A stretch of 64,000 nucleotides of DNA, taken from assembly GCF_002920635.1 (NCBI RefSeq), contig NZ_PQSR01000025.1, positions 21,330 to 85,329 on the forward strand, given 5' to 3'. A program made the translations under genes and the position numbers. Under the pieces are notes generated by a model that saw only the letters and a list, made by a program, of their open reading frames with translations, made no database searches and was not told where the DNA came from. Shown in pieces: positions 16,250 to 25,060 of the stretch (position 1 is the first letter of the stretch; each line of letters opens with the position of its first letter). This stretch comes from Streptomyces sp. Ru72 (GTDB taxonomy: Bacteria; Actinomycetota; Actinomycetes; Streptomycetales; Streptomycetaceae).

Positions 16250-16969
16250 ATGACGGACCGTAGGGATCACATCGCCGCGAACCTCGCGAAGGTGGAGGAT
16301 CGGATCGCCGCCGCGTGCGCGGCCGCCGGGCGCAAGCGCGAGGAGGTGACCCTCATCGTGGTCACCAAGACCTATCCCGCCTCCGATGTGCGGATTCTGT
16401 CGGAGCTCGGCGTGCGGCACGTCGCCGAGAACCGCGATCAGGATGCGGCACCGAAGGCGGCGGCTTGCTCGGATCTGCCGCTTTCATGGCATTTTGTCGG
16501 TCAATTGCAGACCAACAAGGTGCGATCCGTGGTCGGTTACGCGGATCTTGTGCAGTCCGTCGATCGTTCCAAGCTGGTGACGGCTCTGTCCAAGGAGGCC
16601 GTACGGGCCGGGCGCGAGGTGGGCTGTCTCATCCAGGTCGCGCTCGACGCGGGGGCGAGCGGCCGAGGGGAACGCGGAGGTGTGGCGCCCGAAGGAATCG
16701 AAGAGTTGGGCGACCTCGTCGCGAGCGCGCCGGGGCTGCGGCTGGACGGCCTGATGACGGTCGCCCCGCTCACCGGCGAGTACGCGGGGCGTCAACGGGC
16801 GGCGTTCGAGCGGCTCATGGATTTGTCGACCGACCTGCGCAGGGCCCATCCGGCTGCCACCATGGTCTCGGCAGGGATGAGTGCGGACCTCGAGGAGGCC
16901 GTTGCGGCCGGGGCGACACATGTGCGCGTCGGCACTGCGGTACTCGGAGTCCGCCCCAGGCTCGGGTAA
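16250..16969 (+). CDS. yggS: YggS-family pyridoxal phosphate homeostasis protein (YlmE)
   Basis: The 239-residue protein is a single-domain PLP-binding TIM barrel related to the N-terminal half of alanine racemase. Lys40 in LIVVTKTYPASD is the expected PLP Schiff-base lysine, and LDGLMTVAPLTGEY and VSAGMSADLEEAV are family segments. YggS proteins buffer PLP and affect amino-acid balance; they are not racemases. It starts at ATG 16250, six bases after pgeF, as ylmE of the conserved ftsZ-downstream group. Confidence 0.93.
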   Translation: MTDRRDHIAANLAKVEDRIAAACAAAGRKREEVTLIVVTKTYPASDVRILSELGVRHVAENRDQDAAPKAAACSDLPLSWHFVGQLQTNKVRSVVGYADLVQSVDRSKLVTALSKEAVRAGREVGCLIQVALDAGASGRGERGGVAPEGIEELGDLVASAPGLRLDGLMTVAPLTGEYAGRQRAAFERLMDLSTDLRRAHPAATMVSAGMSADLEEAVAAGATHVRVGTAVLGVRPRLG

Positions 16970-17098
16970 CGTCGCCAAGAAGTCGGACCACAGCAGAAAA
17001 TATGGTCATTACCGCTGATAGGCGGGCGTAACGACCTCGTGGATCGCGGGCACTTGGCAGTCGTCAGCCGATCCACCACAGAGCGGAGGACTCAGAGC
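16970..17098 (+). promoter_or_regulatory. sepF upstream region with inverted repeat
   Basis: This 129-base gap suggests separate expression of sepF. TATGGT at 17001-17006 is a possible -10 box without a clear -35. GTGGATCG (17039-17046) and CGATCCAC (17069-17076) form a perfect 8-bp inverted repeat with a 22-base loop. GGAGGAC follows, before the sepF ATG. Confidence 0.35.
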
Positions 17099-17740
17099 AT
17101 GGCCGGCGCGATGCGCAAGATGGCGGTCTACCTCGGCCTCGTGGAGGACGATGGGTACGACGGCCGGGGTTTCGACCCCGATGACGACTTCGAGCCCGAA
17201 CTCGATCCGGAGCCGGAGCGGGACCGCAGGCGGCACGAACCGACTCACCAGGCGCACCAGGCACTTCAGCCCCAACGGGACGAATCGGTACGCGTGGTGC
17301 AGCCGCCGGCGCCACGCGAGCCAGTGTCCCCTTCCGCTTCGCTACCCGCGGAATCCGGGCGTCCGGCCCGCATCGCGCCCGTGGCATCCATCACACAAGA
17401 ACGCCAGAGTCTGGAGAAGAACGCACCGGTGATCATGCCCAAGGTCGTGTCCGAACGAGAGCCGTACCGGATCACCACGCTTCACCCCCGGACCTACAAC
17501 GAGGCCCGTACCATCGGGGAACACTTCCGTGAGGGCACTCCTGTGATCATGAATCTGACTGAGATGGATGACACAGATGCGAAGCGACTTGTCGACTTTG
17601 CGGCCGGTTTGGTGTTTGGTCTTCACGGCAGCATCGAGCGGGTGACGCAGAAGGTGTTCCTGTTGTCGCCTGCTAACGTCGATGTCACGGCGGAGGACAA
17701 GGCCCGCATCGCAGAGGGCGGGTTCTTCAACCAGAGCTGA
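17099..17740 (+). CDS. sepF: cell division protein SepF
   Basis: SepF anchors FtsZ filaments to the membrane and is the main positive membrane tether in bacteria without FtsA. The 213-residue protein starts with the amphipathic membrane-binding helix MAGAMRKMAVYLGLVEDD, followed by an acidic and Pro/Gln-rich linker to about residue 115. The core SepF domain contains YRITTLHPRTYNEARTIG, PVIMNLTEMDDTDAKRLVD and FLLSPANVDV. ATG at 17099 has GGAGG ten bases upstream. An in-frame upstream GTG at 17039 would add 20 residues before the amphipathic helix and is less likely. Confidence 0.95.
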   Translation: MAGAMRKMAVYLGLVEDDGYDGRGFDPDDDFEPELDPEPERDRRRHEPTHQAHQALQPQRDESVRVVQPPAPREPVSPSASLPAESGRPARIAPVASITQERQSLEKNAPVIMPKVVSEREPYRITTLHPRTYNEARTIGEHFREGTPVIMNLTEMDDTDAKRLVDFAAGLVFGLHGSIERVTQKVFLLSPANVDVTAEDKARIAEGGFFNQS

Positions 17741-17791
17741 GACGCAGACCGGAAAGACGGCACGGGAGCAGGGGAGAGGGAAGCGCGGACC

Positions 17792-18082
17792 ATGGGCGTG
17801 TTCCTACAGGTTGTCTACATCGCGCTGATGTGCTTCCTCGTCGTGCTGATTTTCCGGTTGGTCATGGACTACGTCTTCCAGTTCGCCCGCTCATGGCAAC
17901 CCGGCAAGGCGATGGTGGTCGTTCTGGAGGCCACCTACACTGTCACCGATCCACCGCTGAAGCTTCTGCGGCGGTTCATCCCGCCGCTGCGCCTCGGGGG
18001 CGTGGCGCTCGACCTGTCCTTCTTCGTACTGATGATCATCGTCTACATCCTGATCTCGATCGTGGGCAGCTTCGCGAGGTGA
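17792..18082 (+). CDS. sepG: YggT-family membrane protein SepG (YlmG)
   Basis: This 96-residue protein has two long hydrophobic segments, at about 5-28 and 70-94, and the YggT motif TDPPLKLLRRFIPPLRLGG between them. In Streptomyces the protein in this position is SepG, a membrane protein that helps localise SsgB and FtsZ at sporulation septa and affects nucleoid shape. ATG at 17792 is preceded by a purine-rich run containing GGGAGAGGGA. It lies between sepF and divIVA, as in other Streptomyces. Confidence 0.92.
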   Translation: MGVFLQVVYIALMCFLVVLIFRLVMDYVFQFARSWQPGKAMVVVLEATYTVTDPPLKLLRRFIPPLRLGGVALDLSFFVLMIIVYILISIVGSFAR

Positions 18083-18134
18083 ATGTGGACGATACGGTCT
18101 TGCCGACTGCCGATGACTACGTTGAGGTGAAGAC

Positions 18135-19265
18135 ATGCCGCTGACCCCCGAGGACGTTCGGAACAAGCAGTTCACGACCGTCCGCCTCCGAGAAGGCTAT
18201 GACGAGGACGAGGTCGATGCCTTCCTCGACGAGGTCGAAGCCGAACTGACCCGCCTGCTCCGCGAGAACGAGGACCTGCGCGCCAAACTGGCCGCCGCCA
18301 CTCGTGCCGCCGCGCAGAACCAGCAGAACATGCGCAAGCCCCCGGAGGGCCAGGACCCGCAGCATCAGCAGCAGGGCATGCGCGGTCCCGGGGCTCCCGT
18401 TCCCGCTGGGATATCGGGCCCGCCGCAGCAGCAGATGGGCGGCCCCATGGGTGGCCCGCCCCAGCTGCCGAGCGGTGCCCCGCAGCTGCCGGCCGGCCCC
18501 GGCGGCGGTCAGGGTGGTCCCCAGGGACCGGGTCCGATGGGCCAGGGTCCGATGGGTCAGGGGCCGATGGGTGGCCAGCCCCCGATGCAGCAGCAGATGG
18601 GTGGCCCCATGGGTGGTCCGATGGGCGGCCCCATGGGTGGTCCGGGCATGCCCGGCCAGGGTCCCGGCGGCGACAGCGCCGCGCGTGTTCTCTCGCTGGC
18701 CCAGCAGACCGCCGACCAGGCGATCGCCGAGGCCCGCGCCGAGGCCAACAAGATCGTCGGTGAGGCCCGCAGCCGCGCCGAGGGTCTGGAGCGGGACGCC
18801 CGTGCCAAGGCCGACGCCCTGGAGCGGGACGCGCAGGAGAAGCACCGCGTCGCGATGGGCTCCCTGGAGTCCGCCCGCGCCACGCTGGAGCGCAAGGTCG
18901 AGGACCTGCGCGGCTTCGAGCGCGAGTACCGCACCCGCCTGAAGTCGTACCTGGAGTCGCAGCTGCGTCAGCTGGAGACCCAGGCGGACGACTCGCTGGC
19001 TCCGCCGCGCACCCCGGCCACGGCTTCCCTGCCGTCGCCGTCGGCGCCGTCTATGGCCCCGGCGGGCGCAAGCGCCCCGTCGTACGGCGGCAACCAGACG
19101 ATGGGCGGTGCTCCGGCCCCGTCCGCTCCGTCCTACGGCGGCCAGCAGCAGATGTCCCCGGCGATGACCCAGCCGATGGCACCGGTACGTCCGCAGGGCC
19201 CGTCGCCGATGGGCCAGGCGCCCTCGCCGATGCGCGGGTTCCTCATCGACGAGGACGACAACTGA
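18135..19265 (+). CDS. divIVA: polar growth determinant DivIVA
   Basis: DivIVA forms cytoplasmic scaffolds at hyphal tips and directs apical wall growth and branching. It is essential in Streptomyces. The 376-residue protein begins MPLTPEDVRNKQFTTVRLRE, the conserved membrane-curvature-binding N-domain, then a first short coiled coil to about residue 55. An insert at about 55-170 is rich in Gln, Gly, Pro and Met, with MGGPMGGP repeats. A long second coiled coil at about 180-275 and a disordered Pro/Ser tail follow. The Q/G/P insert is typical of actinomycete DivIVA. ATG at 18135 has GAGGTGA upstream. The gene ends the cluster at a strong terminator. Confidence 0.96.
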   Translation: MPLTPEDVRNKQFTTVRLREGYDEDEVDAFLDEVEAELTRLLRENEDLRAKLAAATRAAAQNQQNMRKPPEGQDPQHQQQGMRGPGAPVPAGISGPPQQQMGGPMGGPPQLPSGAPQLPAGPGGGQGGPQGPGPMGQGPMGQGPMGGQPPMQQQMGGPMGGPMGGPMGGPGMPGQGPGGDSAARVLSLAQQTADQAIAEARAEANKIVGEARSRAEGLERDARAKADALERDAQEKHRVAMGSLESARATLERKVEDLRGFEREYRTRLKSYLESQLRQLETQADDSLAPPRTPATASLPSPSAPSMAPAGASAPSYGGNQTMGGAPAPSAPSYGGQQQMSPAMTQPMAPVRPQGPSPMGQAPSPMRGFLIDEDDN

Positions 19266-19300
19266 GGGTCGTGAAGACGCCGTAGGCGTCGGCAGCGTTC

Positions 19301-19338
19301 AGGGCGGGGCCCCGGATCTCGATCCGGGGCCCCGCCCT
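19301..19338 (+). terminator. rho-independent-type terminator after divIVA
   Basis: Two perfectly complementary 18-base arms (19301-19318 and 19321-19338) enclose a two-base centre and are followed by TTT. This lies 36 bases after the divIVA stop and closes the dcw cluster. Confidence 0.9.
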
Positions 19339-19420
19339 TTCGTGTGGCATCTCTTTCGTGCGAAGTCCTTGGCGCCCGTGTTCGGACCGGGGAGCGGCTG
19401 TGCGTACGGACGCAACGCCG

Positions 19421-19461
19421 AAGGCCCGGGCCCGCCAAGATTCTTGGCGGGCCCGGGCCTT
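19421..19461 (-). terminator. terminator of ileS
   Basis: Two 19-base perfectly complementary arms (19421-19439 and 19443-19461) enclose a three-base loop, 11 bases beyond the ileS stop on the minus strand. Together with the divIVA terminator it insulates two convergent units. Confidence 0.85.
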
Positions 19462-19471
19462 GGGGTGTGCC

Positions 19472-22400
19472 TTACGCCTTGCGCAGGCGGAAGGTCAGGG
19501 ACAAGCCCTCGTCGGTGAACGGCTCACCGTAGGTCTCGTCCGCCTCGCCCTGGGCGAAGTCCGTGGCGAGGACCTCCTCGGCGATCAGACCGGAGTGCTC
19601 GGTCAGGGCCGCGATGACCGCCGGGTCCGTCGCGGTCCAGCGCAGCGCGATGCGGTCGGCGACGTCCAGGCCGCTGTTCTTGCGGGCCTCCTGGATCAGC
19701 CGGATCGCGTCACGGGCGAGGCCCGCCTGCCGCAGCTCCTCGGTGATCTCCAGGTCGAGGGCGACCGTGGCACCCGAGTCGGACGCCACCGACCAGCCCT
19801 CGCGCGGGGTCTCCGTGATGATCACCTCGTCCGGGGCGAGGGTGACGGTCTCGCCGTCGACCTCCACCGACGCCGTGCCCTCGCGCAGCGCCAGGGACAG
19901 CGCCGCCGCATCGGCGTTCGCGATGGCCTTGGCCACGTCCTGGACGCGCTTGCCGAACCGCTTGCCCAGCGCCCGGAAGTTCGCCTTCGCCGTGGTGTCG
20001 ACCAGCGAGCCGCCGACCTCGGAGAGGGATGCCAGGGACGAGACGTTCAGCTCCTCCGTGATCTGCGTGTGCAGCTCCTTGTCCAGGGACTCGAAGCCGG
20101 CTGCCGCGACGAGCGCACGGGACAGCGGCTGGCGCGTCTTGACGCCCGACTCCGCACGCGTGGCACGGCCGAGCTCCACGAGACGGCGCACGAGCACCAT
20201 CTGCTGCGACAGTTCCGGGTCGATCGCCGACAGGTCCGCCTCCGGCCAGGACGCCAGGTGCACCGACTCCGGGGCGCCGGGGGTCACCGGCACGATCAGG
20301 TCCTGCCACACCCGCTCGGTGATGAACGGGGTGATCGGCGCCATCAGCCTCGTCACCGTCTCCAGGACCTCGTGCAACGTGCGCAACGCGGACTTGTCGC
20401 CCTGCCAGAAGCGGCGGCGGGAGCGGCGGACGTACCAGTTGGAGAGGTCGTCGACGAACGCGGACAGCAGCTTGCCGGCGCGCTGGGTGTCGTACGCATC
20501 GAGCGCCTGCGTCACCTGGTCGGTGAGCGCGTGGAGTTCCGACAGCAGCCAGCGGTCCAGAACCGGGCGGTCGGCCGGGGCCGGGTCGGCCTCGCTCGGC
20601 GCCCAGTTCGAGGTGCGGGCGTACAGGGCCTGGAAGGCGACCGTGTTCCAGTAGGTGAGGAGCGTCTTGCGGACGACCTCCTGGATCGTGCCGTGGCCCA
20701 CGCGGCGCGCCGCCCACGGGGAGCCGCCGGCCGCCATGAACCAGCGCACCGCGTCCGCGCCGTGCTGGTCCATGAGCGGGATGGGCTGCAGGGTGTTGCC
20801 CAGGTGCTTGGACATCTTGCGGCCGTCCTCCGCGAGGATGTGGCCCAGGCAGACGACGTTCTCGTACGACGACTTGTCGAACACCAGGGTGCCGACCGCC
20901 ATCAGCGTGTAGAACCAGCCGCGGGTCTGGTCGATGGCCTCGGAGATGAACTGCGCCGGGTAGCGGGACTCGAACAGCTCCTTGTTCTTGTACGGGTAGC
21001 CCCACTGCGCGAACGGCATCGAGCCCGAGTCGTACCAGGCGTCGATGACCTCGGGTACGCGCATGGCCGTCTTCCCGCAGCCGTCCTGCGGACAGGCGAA
21101 GGTGACCTCGTCGATGAACGGGCGGTGCGGGTCCAGCTCCGACTGGTCGGTTCCCGTCAGCCCGGTCAGCTCCGCGCGCGAACCGACGCAGGTGAGGTGA
21201 CCGTCCTCGCAGCGCCAGATCGGCAGCGGGGTGCCCCAGTAGCGGTTGCGGGACAGCGCCCAGTCGATGTTGTTGTTCAGCCAGTCGCCGTACCGGCCGT
21301 TCTTGACGGTCTCCGGGAACCAGTTGGTCTTCTCGTTCTCCTCGAGGAGGCGGTCCTTGATCGCCGTGGTGCGGATGTACCAGGACGGCTGGGCGTAGTA
21401 GAGGAGCGCGGTGTGGCAGCGCCAGCAGTGCGGGTAGCTGTGCTCGTACGGGATGTGCTTGAAGAGGAGGCCGCGCTGCTGCAGGTCCTCGGTGAGCCGT
21501 TCGTCCGCCTTCTTGAAGAAGACACCGCCGACCAGCGGGACGTCCTCCTCGAAGGTGCCGTCGGGGCGCACCGGGTTGACCACGGGCAGGCCGTACGCGC
21601 GGCACACCTTGAGGTCGTCCTCACCGAAGGCGGGGGACTGGTGGACCAGACCCGTACCGTCCTCCGTCGTGACGTACTCGGCGTTCACCACGTAGTGGGC
21701 CGGGGCGGGGAACTCCACCAGCTCGAAGGGACGTTGATACGTCCAGCGCTCCATCTCGGCGCCGGTGAAGGTCTGGCCCGTTGTCTCCCAGCCCTCGCCG
21801 AGGGCCTTGCCGACGAGCGGCTCGGCGACGACGAGCTTCTCCGCGCCGTTCGTCGCGACGACGTAGGTGACCTCGGGGTGGGCGGCGACCGCGGTGTTGG
21901 AGACCAGCGTCCAGGGGGTCGTCGTCCACACCAGGAGAGCGGCCTCGCCGGCCAGCGGACCGGAGGTGAGCGGGAAGCGGACGTAGACCGACGGGTCCAC
22001 GACCGTCTCGTAGCCCTGCGCCAGCTCGTGGTCCGACAGGCCCGTGCCGCAGCGGGGGCACCAGGGGGCGACGCGGTGGTCCTGGACCAGGAGCCCCTTG
22101 TCGAAGATCTGCTTGAGCGACCACCAGACGGATTCGATGTAGGCCGGGTCCATCGTGCGGTAGGCACCGTCGAGGTCCGTCCAGTAACCCATGCGGGTCG
22201 TCAGCTCGGCGAAGGCGTCGGTGTGGCGGGTCACGGACTCGCGGCACTTGGCGTTGAACTCGGCGATGCCGTACGCCTCGATGTCCTTCTTGCCGCTGAA
22301 GCCGAGCTCCTTCTCGACCTCCAGCTCCACCGGGAGGCCGTGGCAGTCCCAGCCGGCCTTGCGGGCCACGTGGTAGCCGCGCATGGTGCGGAAGCGGGGG

Positions 22401-22609
22401 AAGACGTCCTTGAAGACGCGCGCCTCGATGTGGTGGGCGCCCGGCATGCCGTTGGCGGTGGGCGGGCCCTCGTAGAACACCCACTCGGGGCGGCCCTCGG
22501 ACTGCTCCAGACTCTTGGCAAAGATCTTCTGCTCGCGCCAGAAGTCGAGCACCGCGTGCTCGAGCGCGGGCAGGTCGACCTGGGCGGGCACCTGGCGGTA
22601 CTGCGTCAT
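19472..22609 (-). CDS. ileS: isoleucyl-tRNA synthetase
   Basis: IleS charges tRNA-Ile and edits misactivated valine. The 1045-residue class I synthetase shows the HIGH-type motif within PTANGMPGAHH near the N-terminus and the KMSK loop in GRKMSKHLGN. The editing domain lies between them and an anticodon-binding domain at the C-terminus. The length fits the longer, eukaryote-like IleS type found in actinobacteria. The start is ATG at 22609, reading leftwards, with GGAGGAAG upstream. An open frame continues upstream to 22837, but that DNA is the T-box leader and the extra residues do not resemble the family. Expression is likely controlled by uncharged tRNA-Ile. Confidence 0.97.
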   Translation of the reverse strand: MTQYRQVPAQVDLPALEHAVLDFWREQKIFAKSLEQSEGRPEWVFYEGPPTANGMPGAHHIEARVFKDVFPRFRTMRGYHVARKAGWDCHGLPVELEVEKELGFSGKKDIEAYGIAEFNAKCRESVTRHTDAFAELTTRMGYWTDLDGAYRTMDPAYIESVWWSLKQIFDKGLLVQDHRVAPWCPRCGTGLSDHELAQGYETVVDPSVYVRFPLTSGPLAGEAALLVWTTTPWTLVSNTAVAAHPEVTYVVATNGAEKLVVAEPLVGKALGEGWETTGQTFTGAEMERWTYQRPFELVEFPAPAHYVVNAEYVTTEDGTGLVHQSPAFGEDDLKVCRAYGLPVVNPVRPDGTFEEDVPLVGGVFFKKADERLTEDLQQRGLLFKHIPYEHSYPHCWRCHTALLYYAQPSWYIRTTAIKDRLLEENEKTNWFPETVKNGRYGDWLNNNIDWALSRNRYWGTPLPIWRCEDGHLTCVGSRAELTGLTGTDQSELDPHRPFIDEVTFACPQDGCGKTAMRVPEVIDAWYDSGSMPFAQWGYPYKNKELFESRYPAQFISEAIDQTRGWFYTLMAVGTLVFDKSSYENVVCLGHILAEDGRKMSKHLGNTLQPIPLMDQHGADAVRWFMAAGGSPWAARRVGHGTIQEVVRKTLLTYWNTVAFQALYARTSNWAPSEADPAPADRPVLDRWLLSELHALTDQVTQALDAYDTQRAGKLLSAFVDDLSNWYVRRSRRRFWQGDKSALRTLHEVLETVTRLMAPITPFITERVWQDLIVPVTPGAPESVHLASWPEADLSAIDPELSQQMVLVRRLVELGRATRAESGVKTRQPLSRALVAAAGFESLDKELHTQITEELNVSSLASLSEVGGSLVDTTAKANFRALGKRFGKRVQDVAKAIANADAAALSLALREGTASVEVDGETVTLAPDEVIITETPREGWSVASDSGATVALDLEITEELRQAGLARDAIRLIQEARKNSGLDVADRIALRWTATDPAVIAALTEHSGLIAEEVLATDFAQGEADETYGEPFTDEGLSLTFRLRKA

Positions 22610-22928
22610 CGATCTTCCTCCGGCGGACGTGCTGCCTTCCGTCGGAGGGACGAGAGCCGGGAATTCCGAGAATTCTCCGTACGCCGTGTGCGGCGCGCTC
22701 CCGCGGTACCACCCTCCTTGGCTCCCCGGTGCGCCGTACGCGCCGGTGAGCCCCCTCATTGGGGTCGCGAAGCCGGTTCTACTGGCCCCTGGGCTCTCGC
22801 TGGGGCGTTCTTCCGGCGGCTCCGGGGTGATCTTCACGTCGCGCTCACCCCCGGGCTCACACCGTCCCCGGGTCGCTCTGGGCTGCGTACGCCGCTACTC
22901 GTCCCCATCCACGCTTTTCGCTCCGCCC
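22610..22928 (-). promoter_or_regulatory. T-box leader of ileS
   Basis: On the minus strand the leader contains the T-box core AGGGTGGTACCGCGG (complement of 22701-22715), whose UGGU would pair with the ACCA end of tRNA-Ile. Further upstream GGGGACGAGTAGC resembles the start of Stem I. AUC, an isoleucine codon, occurs at 22831-22829 followed by A, and is the likely specifier. No U-run follows the T-box. The ribosome site GGAGGAAG lies about 80 bases further on, so control of translation initiation, as in other actinobacterial ileS T-boxes, is more likely than attenuation. The 5' end is approximate. Confidence 0.88.
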
Positions 22929-22934
22929 AGTGTA
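22929..22934 (-). promoter_or_regulatory. -10 element of the ileS T-box transcript
   Basis: TACACT reads leftwards at 22934-22929 and would start the transcript near 22922, just before the T-box Stem I. No good -35 match is seen at 17-18 bases. Confidence 0.45.
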
Positions 22935-23219
22935 CGGCGCCGCACGGACAGCGGCCGACCGGATTTCCCGCTCCGGCGGCCGGGGGCGTGACGGGCCCGC
23001 GGGTGACCCGAATGGCGAGACGCCGGCCTGCCGGATTCGGGGAGCGGGGGCCCGGCGGATTACCGGGCGGAGAGCTGGGCACAACGGATGCAGACTCGCC
23101 GCGGGGCACGCGCGTGGCGGGCGATTCGCGGGCGTGCCCCGTTGCCGCGGGCCAGAAGTCGATTTATCGTCCCAGAGCGATTCGCGTGCAAGATCACAAT
23201 ATGTGAAGGGGCCGCGGCC

Positions 23220-24983
23220 ATGGTGGTGAAGAAGACCGCCGTACAGCAGTCGGCGTCCGGCAGAACCACGGGTGCGGCTGCCTCCGGCGGTGCGGCGGCC
23301 AGGAACGTGGACGGGAAGAAGACCACCCGTACGGCGGGGGCGAGGCGGACGGTGGGGACGGCCGGCCGGCTGGGCCAGGCCCCCGCCGAGGCCGGGGCCG
23401 GAAAAGGTGCGCACAGGGCCGGGGGGCCGCAGGCGCAGGGAAGGAGCACGGCGGCGCTCGGGGGCGCTGGAGCGGGAACGGTCGTCCACGGTGGGACGAA
23501 GGACCGCGTGAGTGCCTCGGAGGGCCCGGGCGCGATGAGGGCGACGGTTGCCGGGACGGGCGAGCTGAGCAGTGGGAGCACGGCCTCCGGCAAGGCGACC
23601 GCCGGGCAGGCCGGCGCCCGCCGGACCGAGTCGAAGGCGGCACCCTCGAGGAAGGCTGCCAGGAAGGAAGGCGACCCCGAGCGGCAGGCGGCTGAGAAGG
23701 CGGCGCCCGGCAAGGCGACGGCGACCGGCACCGGTGCCGGGAGGACGTCGGCGAAGAAGAGCGCCGCCGCGAAGAAGGCGCAGGGGAAGAAACCCGTCAC
23801 CGGCAGGGCGGCCGGGAAGGCCCCTCCCGAGGCGGCCCGGAAGGCCGTCCCGGAGAAGGCCGCGCAGACCGGCACCGCCGCCATGGGGGAGGCAGCGAGC
23901 GGCGCCGCCGCGAAGAAGGCGGTGGCGAAGAAGACCGCTGCGAAGAAGACCGTCGCGAAAAAGGCGGTGGTGAAGGAGACCGCCGGGAAGAAGGCGGTGG
24001 CGAAGAAGGCCACCACCCGGTCGGCACCGGCCGAGAAGGCGGCGGCCGAGAAGGCGGTCCCGAAGAAGACGGCGGCCGAGAAGGCCGTCCCGAAGGAGAC
24101 GGCGGCCAAGAAGGCCGTCACCAAGAAGGCGGCGGCCAAGAAGGCGGCAACCAAGGGTGTCGCCGCCAGGAAGGCGGCAGCACCCGGCACTGTTCCCGAC
24201 AAGGCGGCGGCGAAGAAGGCGGCGCCCGGCAAGGAGGCTCCGGTGACCAGCACCGTCGCGAAGAAGGCGGCAGCGAAGAAGGCCGCTGCCAAGAAGTCGG
24301 CGGCCGAGAAGGCCGTCACCCCCAGGACGGCGGCAAAGAAGGCCGCCGCCGAAAAGGCGGCCCCCTCCAAGGCCGCTGCCGGCAAGAGCGCCGCGAAGGG
24401 CGGCACGACGAGAAGCACCCCCACGAAGAGTGCGGCCAAGAAGAGCACGGCCAAGAAGGCGAGCGAGGTCGAGGCCGCGAAGCAGACGGGAGCCACGACG
24501 GTGGTTGCGAAGAAGACTCCTGGGACGGCCACGGCGGACACGGGCCCCACCGCGGTCCCCAAGGCGAGGATCGCCGCGGCCGAGCCCGGGGAACTGGCGG
24601 TGCGCCCCGGAGAGGACCCGTGGACCCCCGAGGAGGTGGCCGAGGCACGCGCCGAGCTGGAGTCCGAGGCCACGCGGCTGCGCGGCGAGATCGACGCCTC
24701 CGAACAGGCGCTGGTCGGCCTGATGCGCGACTCCGGGGACGGCGCCGGCGACGACCAGGCGGACACCGGCACCAAGAACATCACCCGCGAGCACGAAATG
24801 GCGCTCGCCCACAACGCCCGGGAGATGCTCGAACAGACCGAACACGCCCTGGAACGTCTCGACTCCGGCACCTATGGCCTGTGCGAGAGCTGCGGCAACC
24901 CCATCGGAAAGGCCCGTATGCAGGCCTTTCCGCGTGCCACCCTGTGCGTGGAATGCAAGCAGAAGCGGGAACGCCGGCCATGA
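23220..24983 (+). CDS. DksA/TraR-type zinc-finger protein with a long Lys/Ala-rich histone-like region
   Basis: This 587-residue protein has two parts. Residues 1 to about 460 are low-complexity and very basic, with many KKAAAKKA, KKTAAKK and EKAVPKK units like the tails of bacterial histone H1-like proteins. The C-terminal 125 residues are a DksA/TraR domain: a helical hairpin, then a four-cysteine zinc finger with Cys555-x2-Cys558 and Cys576-x2-Cys579 (LCESCGNPIGKARM and LCVECKQKRE). DksA proteins bind the RNA polymerase secondary channel; the basic tail suggests nucleic-acid binding. I chose ATG at 23220, with AAGGGG ten bases upstream; the open frame extends further but with arginine-rich shadow sequence. 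It precedes lspA. Function in this genus is not established by the sequence. Confidence 0.85.
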   Translation: MVVKKTAVQQSASGRTTGAAASGGAAARNVDGKKTTRTAGARRTVGTAGRLGQAPAEAGAGKGAHRAGGPQAQGRSTAALGGAGAGTVVHGGTKDRVSASEGPGAMRATVAGTGELSSGSTASGKATAGQAGARRTESKAAPSRKAARKEGDPERQAAEKAAPGKATATGTGAGRTSAKKSAAAKKAQGKKPVTGRAAGKAPPEAARKAVPEKAAQTGTAAMGEAASGAAAKKAVAKKTAAKKTVAKKAVVKETAGKKAVAKKATTRSAPAEKAAAEKAVPKKTAAEKAVPKETAAKKAVTKKAAAKKAATKGVAARKAAAPGTVPDKAAAKKAAPGKEAPVTSTVAKKAAAKKAAAKKSAAEKAVTPRTAAKKAAAEKAAPSKAAAGKSAAKGGTTRSTPTKSAAKKSTAKKASEVEAAKQTGATTVVAKKTPGTATADTGPTAVPKARIAAAEPGELAVRPGEDPWTPEEVAEARAELESEATRLRGEIDASEQALVGLMRDSGDGAGDDQADTGTKNITREHEMALAHNAREMLEQTEHALERLDSGTYGLCESCGNPIGKARMQAFPRATLCVECKQKRERRP

Positions 24984-25060
24984 GCCCCGCCTGAACACGT
25001 GATCCGGCGCGGTGGTGTCGTAGTCTCGTCCAGTCAGGGCACCTAGGTTGAGGGATTCAC

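Noticed and set aside
22610..22837. N-terminal extension of ileS to GTG 22837
   Set aside because: This DNA carries the T-box core and specifier, and the extra residues are Pro/Gly-rich and not part of the synthetase family.
19358..23206. Very long plus-strand open frame covering ileS and its leader
   Set aside because: It is antisense to ileS and its T-box, with shadow composition and no recognisable domain.
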